From contig CAJOGN010000022.1 in NCBI GenBank assembly GCA_905234245.1, forward strand, positions 3,763 to 37,030: a stretch of 33,268 bases of DNA, in the 5' to 3' direction. The stretch comes from an uncultured Lachnospiraceae bacterium (GTDB lineage Bacteria > Bacillota > Clostridia > Lachnospirales > Lachnospiraceae). The translations under genes and the position numbers were made by a program. Within the stretch, counting starts at the first letter, position 1. The number at the start of each line of letters is the position of its first letter. Below are positions 23,683 to 31,342 of this stretch, one piece after another. The notes beneath the pieces are model-generated. The model was not told the DNA's origin, ran no database searches, and saw only the letters and a program-made list of their open reading frames with translations.

Positions 23683-26244
23683 ATGCGTTCACGTTCACGA
23701 TTTCCTAAAATGGTTAAAGGTATAAAAAAGCAAATAATAATCTCAGTCATTGTTTTTGTAGTGACCTTTGCTGTTTTTTCTATTATATTTAATTTCAAAA
23801 AAGTATATGCTACATCTGATATGGAGGGTGCTACTCTGCCTACAATATCTTCAGAAGCATTTGGTACAACCATAGGACAGCTTTATGGGTATAAGGACGA
23901 GATGGATGCCTGCTATATGCGTGACTCTGTTATTCCATTGTCTTCTGACAGAAAGCTGTCACTCGACATTAATACATATGGCAACGACATTGATGCCATA
24001 TCTTATGAGATTCGCTCAACAGATATGGAGCGCAAGATTGCCGAGACCAAGGTGAGTGACTATAGCACCTCTGATTCAGGAGTTATCAATCTCAACCTAC
24101 AGATTGAGAATCTTACAGAGGAGGGAACAGAGTACCTGTTCATTATTAAGCTAAAATGTAACGGAAACGATATTCGTTATTACACAAGAATATTAATTCC
24201 ATCTAATTGTCATGAGAAGGAGCTGTTTGACTTCGTTAAGTATTTTCATGACACTTCATTAAATGGTCATTATAGCGAGCTTGGCATGTACCTTGAGACC
24301 TCAAGCAATGCCAACCTTGATACACTATCTGATGTTACTCTTGCTTCAAGCGCTGACCAGATTGGCTTTAGTGGATTCGATGCAACACAGGTCAATTCAC
24401 CTATTATCGAGATTAAGGACATTAACTCAGATTATTGCGTATTCGAGATGACTTACCAGCTGCAGCTTAGCGAGAATGATAAGGTGTCTAACTTCAATGT
24501 TAAGGAATACTACAAGGTTCGTTATACTCCTACAAGAGTTTTCATATTAGATTATCGTCGTCATATGGAAGAGCTTCTTGATGAAAATGATGTAACGCAA
24601 AACAACAATTCCCTTACCTTAGGCGTAACCTCAAGAGATATGAACTATCTGTCTAATGAGACGGGAACTATTACATGTTTCGAGCAGGCAGGAGAGTTAT
24701 ATGAATACAACCAGAACAAGGGTAAGCTGCTTAAGCTATTTAGCTTCCTTGATGGAAATGTTAATGACCCAAGATGCTACTATGATGCTCACTCTATCAA
24801 GATTCTTGCAATTAACGAAAATGGAGATGTGAACTTTGCAGTATTTGGTTATATGAATAATGGTCCTCACGAGGGCTACTGCGGTATTGATTTGTACAAA
24901 TATGATGCTGCTTCAGAGAAGACAATAGAAGAGGCCTTCGTTGCCACAACCTGTTCATATCAAATCCTTAATGCAAGCTTCTCTGACCTGTTATACAAGG
25001 CCAATGACAAGTACTTCTATGTTATGATTTCGGGCAACCTGGTTAAGATTAACTTAAAGAATGATACTATGGAGACAGTACTTGAGGGACTAGATTCCTC
25101 ACAATATGCTGCCTCAAAATCAGGACGCTACCTTGCCTATACTACGACGCCTAATAAGGCTACATCCCTTATTGTGGAAGACTTAAGTGATGAAAGCACA
25201 TTTACAATAGATGCAGGAACAAACGAGTACATAAGACCACTTGCCTTCATGGAGGAAGACCTAGTATATGGTATTGTAAATGTGAATGATGTAGACAAGA
25301 ATATTGCAGGTTCGGTTATATACCCTGTATCCAACATATACATAATGCAAATTACTCTGCCATCACATCCAATCCTCAAGGATTATCATAAGGATGGCTA
25401 CTATATAACTAATGCAAGATTAGAATCCTTCACATTGTGGCTAGACAGAGTGTCAAAATCAGATGCCGGATATATGGAGACCGAAGGAGATACCATTAAG
25501 AATACTGCTGGCGAATTAGGACGAGCTGTTACATTTACATTTACACCAGACCCAGTAAGAGGTGAGATAACAACTCTTAAGAGTGCGAAGATGGATGATC
25601 GCAACCCTATACCATCCCTTAACTTCGCCAAAGCCGCAACACACTTTATAGGTGGCAGCAACACAATTACTGTTACTGCTAACAATACTAACGACGAATA
25701 CTTCGTGTATGTAGGAAGCAACGTGCTTCTTGCATCTAACATTACATCCAATGCCATTAGATTCGCTGATGAGCAGATGGGAATTGTAGTAGATAACAAT
25801 TCGTCCTATGTATGGAAGAAGGGACGCCAGGCCTATGTTAACGCATTTAGCGGGTTGCATGTGGGAGATCAGGATGCCAAGGCTGACACATTATCAAAAT
25901 GCATAAGCACCATGCTTGTAAAGGAAGGCATTAATGTTGAGGTTAATACCTATATCGATAACGGCGAAGGACCATACGAGATACTTAAGAGCGTTATGAA
26001 GAATTACAACGTACTTGACCTTACAGGCTGTAATCTGAATGAGGTTCTGTATTATGTATCACAAGGAAGTCCTGTGCTTGCCATAACGGGACCAAATGAT
26101 GCTGAGCTAATTGTGGGATATGACGCAGGAAGCATTGTTACATATAATCCTAACAACAACGCATATAACAGAGTTGGAATGATTGAAGCCGCAGCAAAAT
26201 TCGAGGCGAATAACAACGTATTCATATCCTATATTAAGAAATAA
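23683..26244 (+). CDS. Membrane-anchored extracytoplasmic protein with a propeller-like middle and C39-like C-terminal domain
   Basis: I do not recognise a named family function. The 853-residue protein starts with a basic segment and one transmembrane helix (about 17-37), after which the rest should be extracytoplasmic. Residues about 85-290 are beta-rich; about 300-560 contain repeated strands with YLSNETG, KLLKLFSF, LVKINLKN and YLAYTTTP motifs suggestive of a beta-propeller. The last 110 residues (LSKCISTMLVKEGINVEV, VLDLTGCNLNEVLYYVSQGSPVLAI, LIVGYDAGSIVTYNP) resemble a C39-like papain-fold peptidase, with a possible Cys in LSKCIS. The position normally held by the catalytic His before VGYD is DAEL, so proteolysis is doubtful. 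AAAGGAG lies 7 nt upstream of the ATG. It is divergent from the LtaS-like gene and convergent with cls. An envelope role is inferred from context. Confidence 0.72.
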   Translation: MRSRSRFPKMVKGIKKQIIISVIVFVVTFAVFSIIFNFKKVYATSDMEGATLPTISSEAFGTTIGQLYGYKDEMDACYMRDSVIPLSSDRKLSLDINTYGNDIDAISYEIRSTDMERKIAETKVSDYSTSDSGVINLNLQIENLTEEGTEYLFIIKLKCNGNDIRYYTRILIPSNCHEKELFDFVKYFHDTSLNGHYSELGMYLETSSNANLDTLSDVTLASSADQIGFSGFDATQVNSPIIEIKDINSDYCVFEMTYQLQLSENDKVSNFNVKEYYKVRYTPTRVFILDYRRHMEELLDENDVTQNNNSLTLGVTSRDMNYLSNETGTITCFEQAGELYEYNQNKGKLLKLFSFLDGNVNDPRCYYDAHSIKILAINENGDVNFAVFGYMNNGPHEGYCGIDLYKYDAASEKTIEEAFVATTCSYQILNASFSDLLYKANDKYFYVMISGNLVKINLKNDTMETVLEGLDSSQYAASKSGRYLAYTTTPNKATSLIVEDLSDESTFTIDAGTNEYIRPLAFMEEDLVYGIVNVNDVDKNIAGSVIYPVSNIYIMQITLPSHPILKDYHKDGYYITNARLESFTLWLDRVSKSDAGYMETEGDTIKNTAGELGRAVTFTFTPDPVRGEITTLKSAKMDDRNPIPSLNFAKAATHFIGGSNTITVTANNTNDEYFVYVGSNVLLASNITSNAIRFADEQMGIVVDNNSSYVWKKGRQAYVNAFSGLHVGDQDAKADTLSKCISTMLVKEGINVEVNTYIDNGEGPYEILKSVMKNYNVLDLTGCNLNEVLYYVSQGSPVLAITGPNDAELIVGYDAGSIVTYNPNNNAYNRVGMIEAAAKFEANNNVFISYIKK

Positions 26245-26249
26245 TCAGA

Positions 26250-27800
26250 TTACATAAGGGGAGCAATAAGTCGAAGTACTCCGTTTAAGAATCTGGTTAA
26301 AACACCGTTAGGTATGCTCTCTAGCGGCTTAAGCTCACATTCTTCCTGAGTGGCTAAGAAATCCTTCTTCAACTCATCTATAAGATGTGACTTGTAGAAT
26401 ACGCTGAAGCATTCATAATGTAGGAACAGACTTCTATAATCAAGATTAACTGTTCCTACACCTGCTACCTTGTCGTCACATATCATAGCCTTGGCGTGAA
26501 CAAATCCTGGTGTATATTCATAGAGCTTAACCCCTGCAGCCACTAAATCTCTGTAGTAGGTCTTGGCAATTCGCTGCACCATCTTAGAATCACTAGTACC
26601 CGGTACAATTACTCGTACATCTACACCTCTTCTTGCCGCTCTGATAAATGCATCGAATAAGGTATCACCTAGCATAAGATATGGTGTATAGAACCATATA
26701 TACTCTGTTGCCATTGACAGCATCTCAGTAAATAACGCATTACTTGTATGCTCTTCTCTCTCAGGTGAATCATAATATGGCCAGATAAATCCATCCATAT
26801 TACTCATATCTATACTTGCAGGCTTGTCCACAATCTTAGGTGTCTCATGAATTACCACCTCATCTATAGGAACAATTGCATTCCAGAATTCAAGGAACAT
26901 GAACTGGTAGCTTTGAACTGCTTTACCAGTCATGCGAAATCCTATATCCTTCCATACGCCATAAGGATGCGTCTCATTAATATATTCATCTGCAAGATTA
27001 ATTCCACCACTGTATGCAACCTCACCATCAATTACCATTATCTTGCGGTGAGTTCTGTTATTAAGCTGTGTTCTGACAAATATAAGTGGATTAAATGGAA
27101 CACATTTGATTCCTCTATCCTTCAGCTCCTTGGCATCCTTAACAGAATATGTTCCGATACTTCCAAGGTCGTCATATATTACTCTGACGTCTACACCTTC
27201 CTTGACCCTCTCTGCAAGAATATCAGTAAGTGTATCCCAGAATAATCCTCTCTCTATTATGAAGTACTCAATGTACACATATTTCTTAGCCTTCTTCAAA
27301 TCCTCGCACATATCTGCGAAGACGTCCTGGCCCCAAGGATAGTACTTAACACTCTCATTAGGAAGAACCGGGAAATTCGTATCCTCGCTTAGATGTGATA
27401 TTATCTGAGCCACATGCTCATCATCCCTCTCTATCTCAGATACAATATTCTCATTCTTATAGAATGTCCTTCTGTCAAGCGCCTCCTCAGCCCTTCTTAT
27501 CTTCCTGTCTAAGTGGGCTCCTGTTCTCTTATTTCCAAGGAACAGATACATTATAGATCCAAGGATTGGAAGTGCCACAATAACTATAACCCATAATATC
27601 TTATAGGCACTTTCATCTCTTCTATTAACGATACTAATTACAAATATTACCGCTAGAATTCTGAATAATACATTAAGAACATCTACCAGATAATCGTCAG
27701 CTATCCAGTTAACTCCTTTGACTACCAATACTATCCATAACACCTGTATAGCCAACGCCGGAACGACAACTAATACACGCCCTAATATCTTCTTAACCAT
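26250..27800 (-). CDS. cls: Cardiolipin synthase (phospholipase D family)
   Basis: Membrane enzyme that condenses two phosphatidylglycerols to cardiolipin and glycerol. The 516-residue protein has N-terminal transmembrane helices (about 5-65), a short basic cytoplasmic segment and two HKD catalytic motifs: THRKIMVIDGEVAYSGG and FVHAKAMICDDKVAGVGTVN, each with the downstream Gly/Ser-Asn pattern. The start is placed at ATG 27800 because AGGAAGGA lies about 7 nt upstream; a TTG 27 nt earlier opens the frame but has no ribosome site. It converges with the 853-residue gene with only 5 nt between stops and no terminator in the gap. It lies 58 nt downstream of the AEC permease gene and may be cotranscribed with it. 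It shares phosphatidylglycerol as substrate with the LtaS-like enzyme nearby. Confidence 0.94.
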   Translation of the reverse strand: MVKKILGRVLVVVPALAIQVLWIVLVVKGVNWIADDYLVDVLNVLFRILAVIFVISIVNRRDESAYKILWVIVIVALPILGSIMYLFLGNKRTGAHLDRKIRRAEEALDRRTFYKNENIVSEIERDDEHVAQIISHLSEDTNFPVLPNESVKYYPWGQDVFADMCEDLKKAKKYVYIEYFIIERGLFWDTLTDILAERVKEGVDVRVIYDDLGSIGTYSVKDAKELKDRGIKCVPFNPLIFVRTQLNNRTHRKIMVIDGEVAYSGGINLADEYINETHPYGVWKDIGFRMTGKAVQSYQFMFLEFWNAIVPIDEVVIHETPKIVDKPASIDMSNMDGFIWPYYDSPEREEHTSNALFTEMLSMATEYIWFYTPYLMLGDTLFDAFIRAARRGVDVRVIVPGTSDSKMVQRIAKTYYRDLVAAGVKLYEYTPGFVHAKAMICDDKVAGVGTVNLDYRSLFLHYECFSVFYKSHLIDELKKDFLATQEECELKPLESIPNGVLTRFLNGVLRLIAPLM

Positions 27801-27858
27801 AACTGCATCCTTCCTGATTTTTGCCAAATCACATTATGTTTTATCATTATATCAGACA

Positions 27859-28830
27859 TTACAATACAACTGCAAGAAGTGGTATTGTAATGACGGTAGC
27901 AAGGGTTGTAATAAATGTTATCTGGGCCATGAATTTCTCATCACCATCATACTCAACACATAGCATGGTACCTGCAGTTGCAACAGGCATAGCTGATACT
28001 ATTACTGTCTCCCCTAAGAGCAAATCATTCCCCTGACATATTGGAAGATATATAAAGTACATAAGAAGCGGGGTTACAATTACCTGGATTAGCGCGAACA
28101 AATACGCCTTGCCATTAGTAAACATTTCCTTGAATGGCATCTCTGCTAATGCTGCTCCGATTACAAGCAATGCACCAGGAGTTGTAATCCCTCCTAATAT
28201 GTCAAATGTGTCAGCAAGAAAGTCTGGTCCCTGAAAACCAGTTACTCCCATAATTACACATAATATAGCTGCAATCATTGCCGGTGTAAGAATAAGCTTG
28301 CTAATTTTTCTTGTAAATATTCTAAGGGTACTTTCTTCAGATTCTTTAACATTCTTCATCTTCTCCTTGATGTTGTAGCCTGATAGCATTGCAATACCAA
28401 GGGAATAACATAAGAGATTGAAGGGCATATTGAATATGCTTGTGTAAAATGCAGATTCTGGACCGAATACTGCGTAGGTTACTGGAAAGCCAATAAAGCC
28501 AACATTAGCGAACATAATTCCGAATTCTGCTGCGCCCTTTTGCTGGCCCTTAAGCCTTAGTATGAAGGATGTTCCCTTTGCTAATGCAAAAAGAACAATA
28601 TATGTTGAAAATGCAATTAACAGAATAAATAATATCTCACTTGTAGATGGGAGATTCTCTGAATTCATTACGGATGACAGAATTGTACAAGGCATGGATA
28701 TATTAATAATAATCTTAGAAAGCGCTGCCTTCACATTAGGTCCAAGTATCTTAGCTTTAGCTGCAATATATCCAATTATAATTATCAGAAACAGCTCTGA
28801 CATTTTAATAAAAACAGGTATAAAATCCAT
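27859..28830 (-). CDS. AEC (auxin efflux carrier) family permease
   Basis: A 323-residue integral membrane protein with about ten hydrophobic helices, the normal size and topology of bacterial AEC/BART-superfamily carriers. Family features include ISMPCTILSSVM in helix 2, the conserved FANVGFIGFPV motif, and the C-terminal half repeating the pattern (TPGALLVIGAALAEMP, SAMPVATAGTMLC). Members transport small carboxylates such as malate or malonate. The substrate here is unknown, and proximity to uronate genes (separated by a 275-nt gap) does not establish a uronate role. AGAGGA lies 5 nt before the ATG. Confidence 0.88.
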   Translation of the reverse strand: MDFIPVFIKMSELFLIIIIGYIAAKAKILGPNVKAALSKIIINISMPCTILSSVMNSENLPSTSEILFILLIAFSTYIVLFALAKGTSFILRLKGQQKGAAEFGIMFANVGFIGFPVTYAVFGPESAFYTSIFNMPFNLLCYSLGIAMLSGYNIKEKMKNVKESEESTLRIFTRKISKLILTPAMIAAILCVIMGVTGFQGPDFLADTFDILGGITTPGALLVIGAALAEMPFKEMFTNGKAYLFALIQVIVTPLLMYFIYLPICQGNDLLLGETVIVSAMPVATAGTMLCVEYDGDEKFMAQITFITTLATVITIPLLAVVL

Positions 28831-28932
28831 TTTGTCCTCTTCTAACTATATACAATTTCTCTTTTCCAAACCAAATTAATATACTATATGATTTTAAAGT
28901 AAAAGCCAATTATTTTCAATCGGTATAGACTA

Positions 28933-28961
28933 TTGATTTATATAGTTATCTTTGCTACAAT
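28933..28961 (+). promoter_or_regulatory. Predicted sigma-A promoter in the AEC-kdgA gap, facing +
   Basis: The -35 box TTGATT (28933-28938), a 17-nt spacer and -10 box TACAAT (28956-28961) are present, with an extended TG at 28953-28954. It points rightward in a gap whose flanking genes both run leftward, so it would drive a separate transcript starting near 28968. Confidence 0.45.
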
Positions 28962-28967
28962 TCAAAG

Positions 28968-29107
28968 CATTAAGCGTCTTCGCTGGAATTCTTGAAATCG
29001 CAGGATACGTTAAATATGTAGGTTTCTTAAATGCAGCAAGAAACGAAGTATAATACTTTCATTAAACACTTAGAGGATGTGGAATTGATGCCACATCCTC
29101 TTTTTTT
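28968..29107 (+). ncRNA. Candidate small RNA or short gene remnant of about 140 nt
   Basis: This is the interval between a complete predicted promoter and a strong terminator, both on +, with no convincing start codon and ribosome site between them. A 33-codon open frame (28952-29053, ending FLNAARNEV) begins within the promoter -10 region, lacks an ATG and could instead be the 3' end of a decayed gene that kept its terminator. The transcript would end 3'-to-3' against kdgA. Function is unknown. The rest of the gap (28831-28932) shows nothing I can identify. Confidence 0.3.
29072..29107 (+). terminator. Rho-independent terminator on + next to the kdgA stop
   Basis: An 11-bp stem AGAGGATGTGG (29072-29082) / CCACATCCTCT (29091-29101) with an 8-nt loop is followed directly by a seven-T run. 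The T run is on the + strand and overlaps the kdgA stop codon. On the minus strand the hairpin is followed only by AAGTGTTT, so it would be a weaker stop for kdgA. Confidence 0.75.
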
Positions 29108-29732
29108 ATTCCTTCGCAATATCAAGAGCCTCTTTACAAAGTCTTGTTATCTCTTCAAATTGTTTATTTGCAATCAAGTCTTTTTTTACCATCCAGCTGC
29201 CACCACAGGCAATGATACATTTTTCCTTTAGGTAGCTTCCCACATTCTGAGGATTAATTCCACCTGTTGGCATAAATCTTACATTTCCATAAGGTGCAGA
29301 GATTGCCTTAATGTAATTAATTCCTCCTGCCTGTTCTGCCGGAAAGAACTTAACAACATTAAGTCCGTTCTCTAGTGCTAACTCTACATTGGATGGATTA
29401 GCACAGCCTGGAATAATTGTAATATTGTTCTTAACACAATATTCAATTACCTTAGGATTGCTTCCTGGTGTTACAATGAACTTGGCACCTGCCTTAACTG
29501 CTTCATCTACCTGTCCGATTGTTAGGACAGTACCTGCTCCTACTAACATATCAGGATATGTGGCACTTATCTTCTCAATTGAAGCCTTGGCCGCGTCAGT
29601 TCGAAATGTCACTTCAGCAATATTAATTCCGCCTTTTCTTAGTGCTTCTGCTAATGGAAGTGCGTCCTTCTCATCTTCTATTACAATTACAGGAACAATT
29701 CTTGCTTCCTCTATTAATTTGAAAATATCCAT
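29106..29732 (-). CDS. kdgA: 2-Keto-3-deoxy-6-phosphogluconate (KDPG) aldolase
   Basis: Class I aldolase splitting KDPG to pyruvate and glyceraldehyde-3-phosphate, the last step of hexuronate breakdown. The 208-residue length is typical. Visible active-site elements are the Glu in IAEVTFRT, the GAGTVL loop, VTPGSNP, the Schiff-base Lys in VVKFFPAE, and the phosphate-binding PTGGI. ATG 29732 is chosen because GGAGG lies 5 nt upstream; a GTG four codons earlier falls inside that site. It lies 12 nt downstream of the broken uxaC frame and is probably the last gene of the uxu operon. KDG kinase, needed to make its substrate, is not in the window. Confidence 0.94.
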   Translation of the reverse strand: MDIFKLIEEARIVPVIVIEDEKDALPLAEALRKGGINIAEVTFRTDAAKASIEKISATYPDMLVGAGTVLTIGQVDEAVKAGAKFIVTPGSNPKVIEYCVKNNITIIPGCANPSNVELALENGLNVVKFFPAEQAGGINYIKAISAPYGNVRFMPTGGINPQNVGSYLKEKCIIACGGSWMVKKDLIANKQFEEITRLCKEALDIAKE

Positions 29733-29744
29733 ATCATCCTCCAC

Positions 29745-30788
29745 TTACTTCATGAAATTCTTAATATTATTGTAGCATATATCCTTAACTATCTCAGAGA
29801 GCATTTCCTCATCATCAGGGTATTCGCCATTCTCAACCAGTCCTCCTATGTAGTTACAAAGGATTCGTCTAAAATACTCATGTCTTGGAAATGACAACAT
29901 ACTTCTTGAATCAGTTACCATACCAACAAAGTTAGCAAGAACTCCTGATTCGGCAAATGACATTAATTGATTCTCCATTCCTCTCTTATGATCTAGTACC
30001 CACCATGCCGCACCAAGCTGAATCTTACTTCTTGCTTCTGCATTTTGGAAGTTCCCTAGCATAGTTGCAATAGTCGTATTGTCCTTGGAATTAAGATTAT
30101 AAATAATTGTCTTCGGAAGATTATCATTATAATCCATGGCATCGAGTAGAGAAGACAGCTCCTTAGCATAACTAAAATCATCAGCACTATCGAATCCACT
30201 GTCAACACCAATACTCTCATATCTCTTCGTGGAGTTATTACGAAGTGCGCCTATATGAAGCTGCATTATCCACCCCTTCTTATGATAGTTAGCAGCGAAA
30301 AATACAAGCAATCGACTTCGATATACTGCTGCCTCTTTAGCTGTTATGGCTTCGTTATTTCTTCTTCTGCTGAATATATCATCCTGAGTTGCTGCAGATT
30401 CATCTTCCATATAGACATATCCTTCAAGACTATGGTCTGAAATCCTACAGCCTGCCTCTTCAAAGTAGTCCATTCTATCCACTAATGCCTTACATAAGTC
30501 ATCATAGCTTGCAATAGAATAGCCCACTGCTTTCTCAAGGTCCGCCACGCACTTATTATAATCATCTCTTAATATATTAAGAGCTTTGTCAGGACGAAAT
30601 GTTGGTCGAACTACGAATCTCTTCTCCTCATCCTTAAGCTTCTTGTGATACTCAAGATTGTCAGCAGGGTCATCTGTAGTGCATAGCTCTTCCACATTCA
30701 TCTTAACTAGCAGCTCTCTTGGACGAAAATCATCAAGGCAAAGCATATCATTTGCAATCTGCTGTCTTTGATGAGAGAGGCTTGTCAT
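29745..30788 (-). CDS. uxaC: UxaC C-terminal fragment
   Basis: A frame of 347 codons carrying most of the barrel: KMNVEELCTTDDPADNLEYH, VRPTFRPDK, MQLHIGALRNNS, GMVTDSRSMLSFPRHEYFRR. Its first residues (about 1-9) are out-of-frame sequence of the N-terminal part. The ATG at 30788 has AGGAGG about 10 nt upstream on the coding strand, created by the codons for the RR in the N-terminal part, so some separate translation is possible. Confidence 0.75.
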   Translation of the reverse strand: MTSLSHQRQQIANDMLCLDDFRPRELLVKMNVEELCTTDDPADNLEYHKKLKDEEKRFVVRPTFRPDKALNILRDDYNKCVADLEKAVGYSIASYDDLCKALVDRMDYFEEAGCRISDHSLEGYVYMEDESAATQDDIFSRRRNNEAITAKEAAVYRSRLLVFFAANYHKKGWIMQLHIGALRNNSTKRYESIGVDSGFDSADDFSYAKELSSLLDAMDYNDNLPKTIIYNLNSKDNTTIATMLGNFQNAEARSKIQLGAAWWVLDHKRGMENQLMSFAESGVLANFVGMVTDSRSMLSFPRHEYFRRILCNYIGGLVENGEYPDDEEMLSEIVKDICYNNIKNFMK

Positions 30789-31125
30789 AATTAAAATACC
30801 TCCTCATCTCAAGATGATTCCAGTGATACAACGGACTTCCAATTAATCGTGGAACTGTTTCGCACCACTTCATGTATTTATCATAGTCTGGTGCATTGCC
30901 GGTTATGAATTTCTCATGGATACCATTGCTTCGCATGGCGCGCCACTTATAGTGGTCGTGACCAAGCCAGACTGCTGCTATGTTATCATAGTTTTTGTTT
31001 TCGTAGATTTCCTGGGCGCTTAGATGATTGTGGAAATCAATTACAGGCTCTGCACTGGCAATCTTATATAGCTTCCTGGCAGTGTCTGATTGTAGTAAAA
31101 AATCATCATTTAGAAATTGTTTCAT
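30748..31125 (-). CDS. uxaC: UxaC N-terminal fragment
   Basis: A 125-codon frame starting at an ATG with AAGGAG 5 nt upstream. It contains the metal-binding start of the amidohydrolase barrel (VIDFHNHLSAQEI) and the family segment SPLYHWNHLEMRRYFNYDKPL. It ends prematurely at TADCK. A product this short would lack most of the barrel. Confidence 0.75.
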   Translation of the reverse strand: MKQFLNDDFLLQSDTARKLYKIASAEPVIDFHNHLSAQEIYENKNYDNIAAVWLGHDHYKWRAMRSNGIHEKFITGNAPDYDKYMKWCETVPRLIGSPLYHWNHLEMRRYFNYDKPLSSKTADCK

Positions 31126-31154
31126 ATTAACTCCTTAAAGAACCGAAAAAACCA

Positions 31155-31175
31155 ACATTTCACTTCGTGAAATGT
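31155..31175. repeat. Perfect 9-bp palindrome with a 3-nt loop
   Basis: ACATTTCAC / GTGAAATGT around TTC (GAA on the minus, transcribed strand). It lies between uxuB and uxaC and neighbours the larger palindromic units, sharing their GAA loop. Confidence 0.7.
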
Positions 31176-31181
31176 CGCCGC

Positions 31182-31339
31182 GTCGTAAGGCATCCCCCAT
31201 GCTTCGCATGGTACCCCTTACGACATATTACGCACCTCGCTTCGCCGCATGGTACCCCTTACGACATATTACGCACCTCGCTTCGCTCGGAATGCTGTCG
31301 TAAGGCATCCCCCATGCTTCGCATGGTACCCCTTACGAC
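31182..31339. repeat. Cluster of palindromic repeat units between uxuB and uxaC
   Basis: Two identical 43-nt units (31182-31224 and 31297-31339) start GTCGTAAGG and end CCTTACGAC, so each folds as a hairpin with a 9-bp outer stem and an inner CCATGC/GCATGG stem with a three-base loop. Between them, a 41-nt segment is tandemly duplicated (31206-31246 and 31247-31287, one mismatch) and carries a third, partial unit. The cluster is REP/BIME-like. It lies in the operon's transcribed spacer and lacks a U-tract after the hairpins, so RNA stability or processing is more likely than termination. No coding frame or transposase is present. Confidence 0.85.
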
Positions 31340-31342
31340 ATA

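Larger units (their letters stand above)
29745..31125 (-). pseudogene. uxaC: Glucuronate isomerase gene broken by a frameshift (apparent 14-bp deletion)
   Basis: The frames 30748-31125 (N-terminal part) and 29745-30788 (C-terminal part) together cover the roughly 465-470 residues of UxaC, which isomerises glucuronate to fructuronate and galacturonate to tagaturonate. At the junction (30753-30762) the first frame reads SSKTADCK then stops and the second picks up at IANDML. Family members have TA, then seven residues including Ile-Trp, then Asn here; only 7 nt remain between the TA codons and the Asn codon, where 21 are expected. So 14 nt appear to be missing. A deletion between two GCAGAT repeats would give exactly this. 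Function is probably lost. Confidence 0.8.

Noticed and set aside
25401-25860. Antisense open frames of 114-132 codons inside the 853-residue gene
   Set aside because: They are shadows of a long coding frame, without ribosome sites or recognisable domains.
29031-29231. A 66-codon + strand frame in the gap before kdgA
   Set aside because: It runs through a strong terminator and then antisense through kdgA, with no ribosome site.
30748-30788. Programmed frameshift in uxaC
   Set aside because: Conserved residues (Ile-Trp region) are missing at the junction, so a shift would not restore the family sequence.
31182-31339. CRISPR array
   Set aside because: The repeats are palindromic, irregularly spaced and tandemly duplicated, with no unique spacers and no cas genes.
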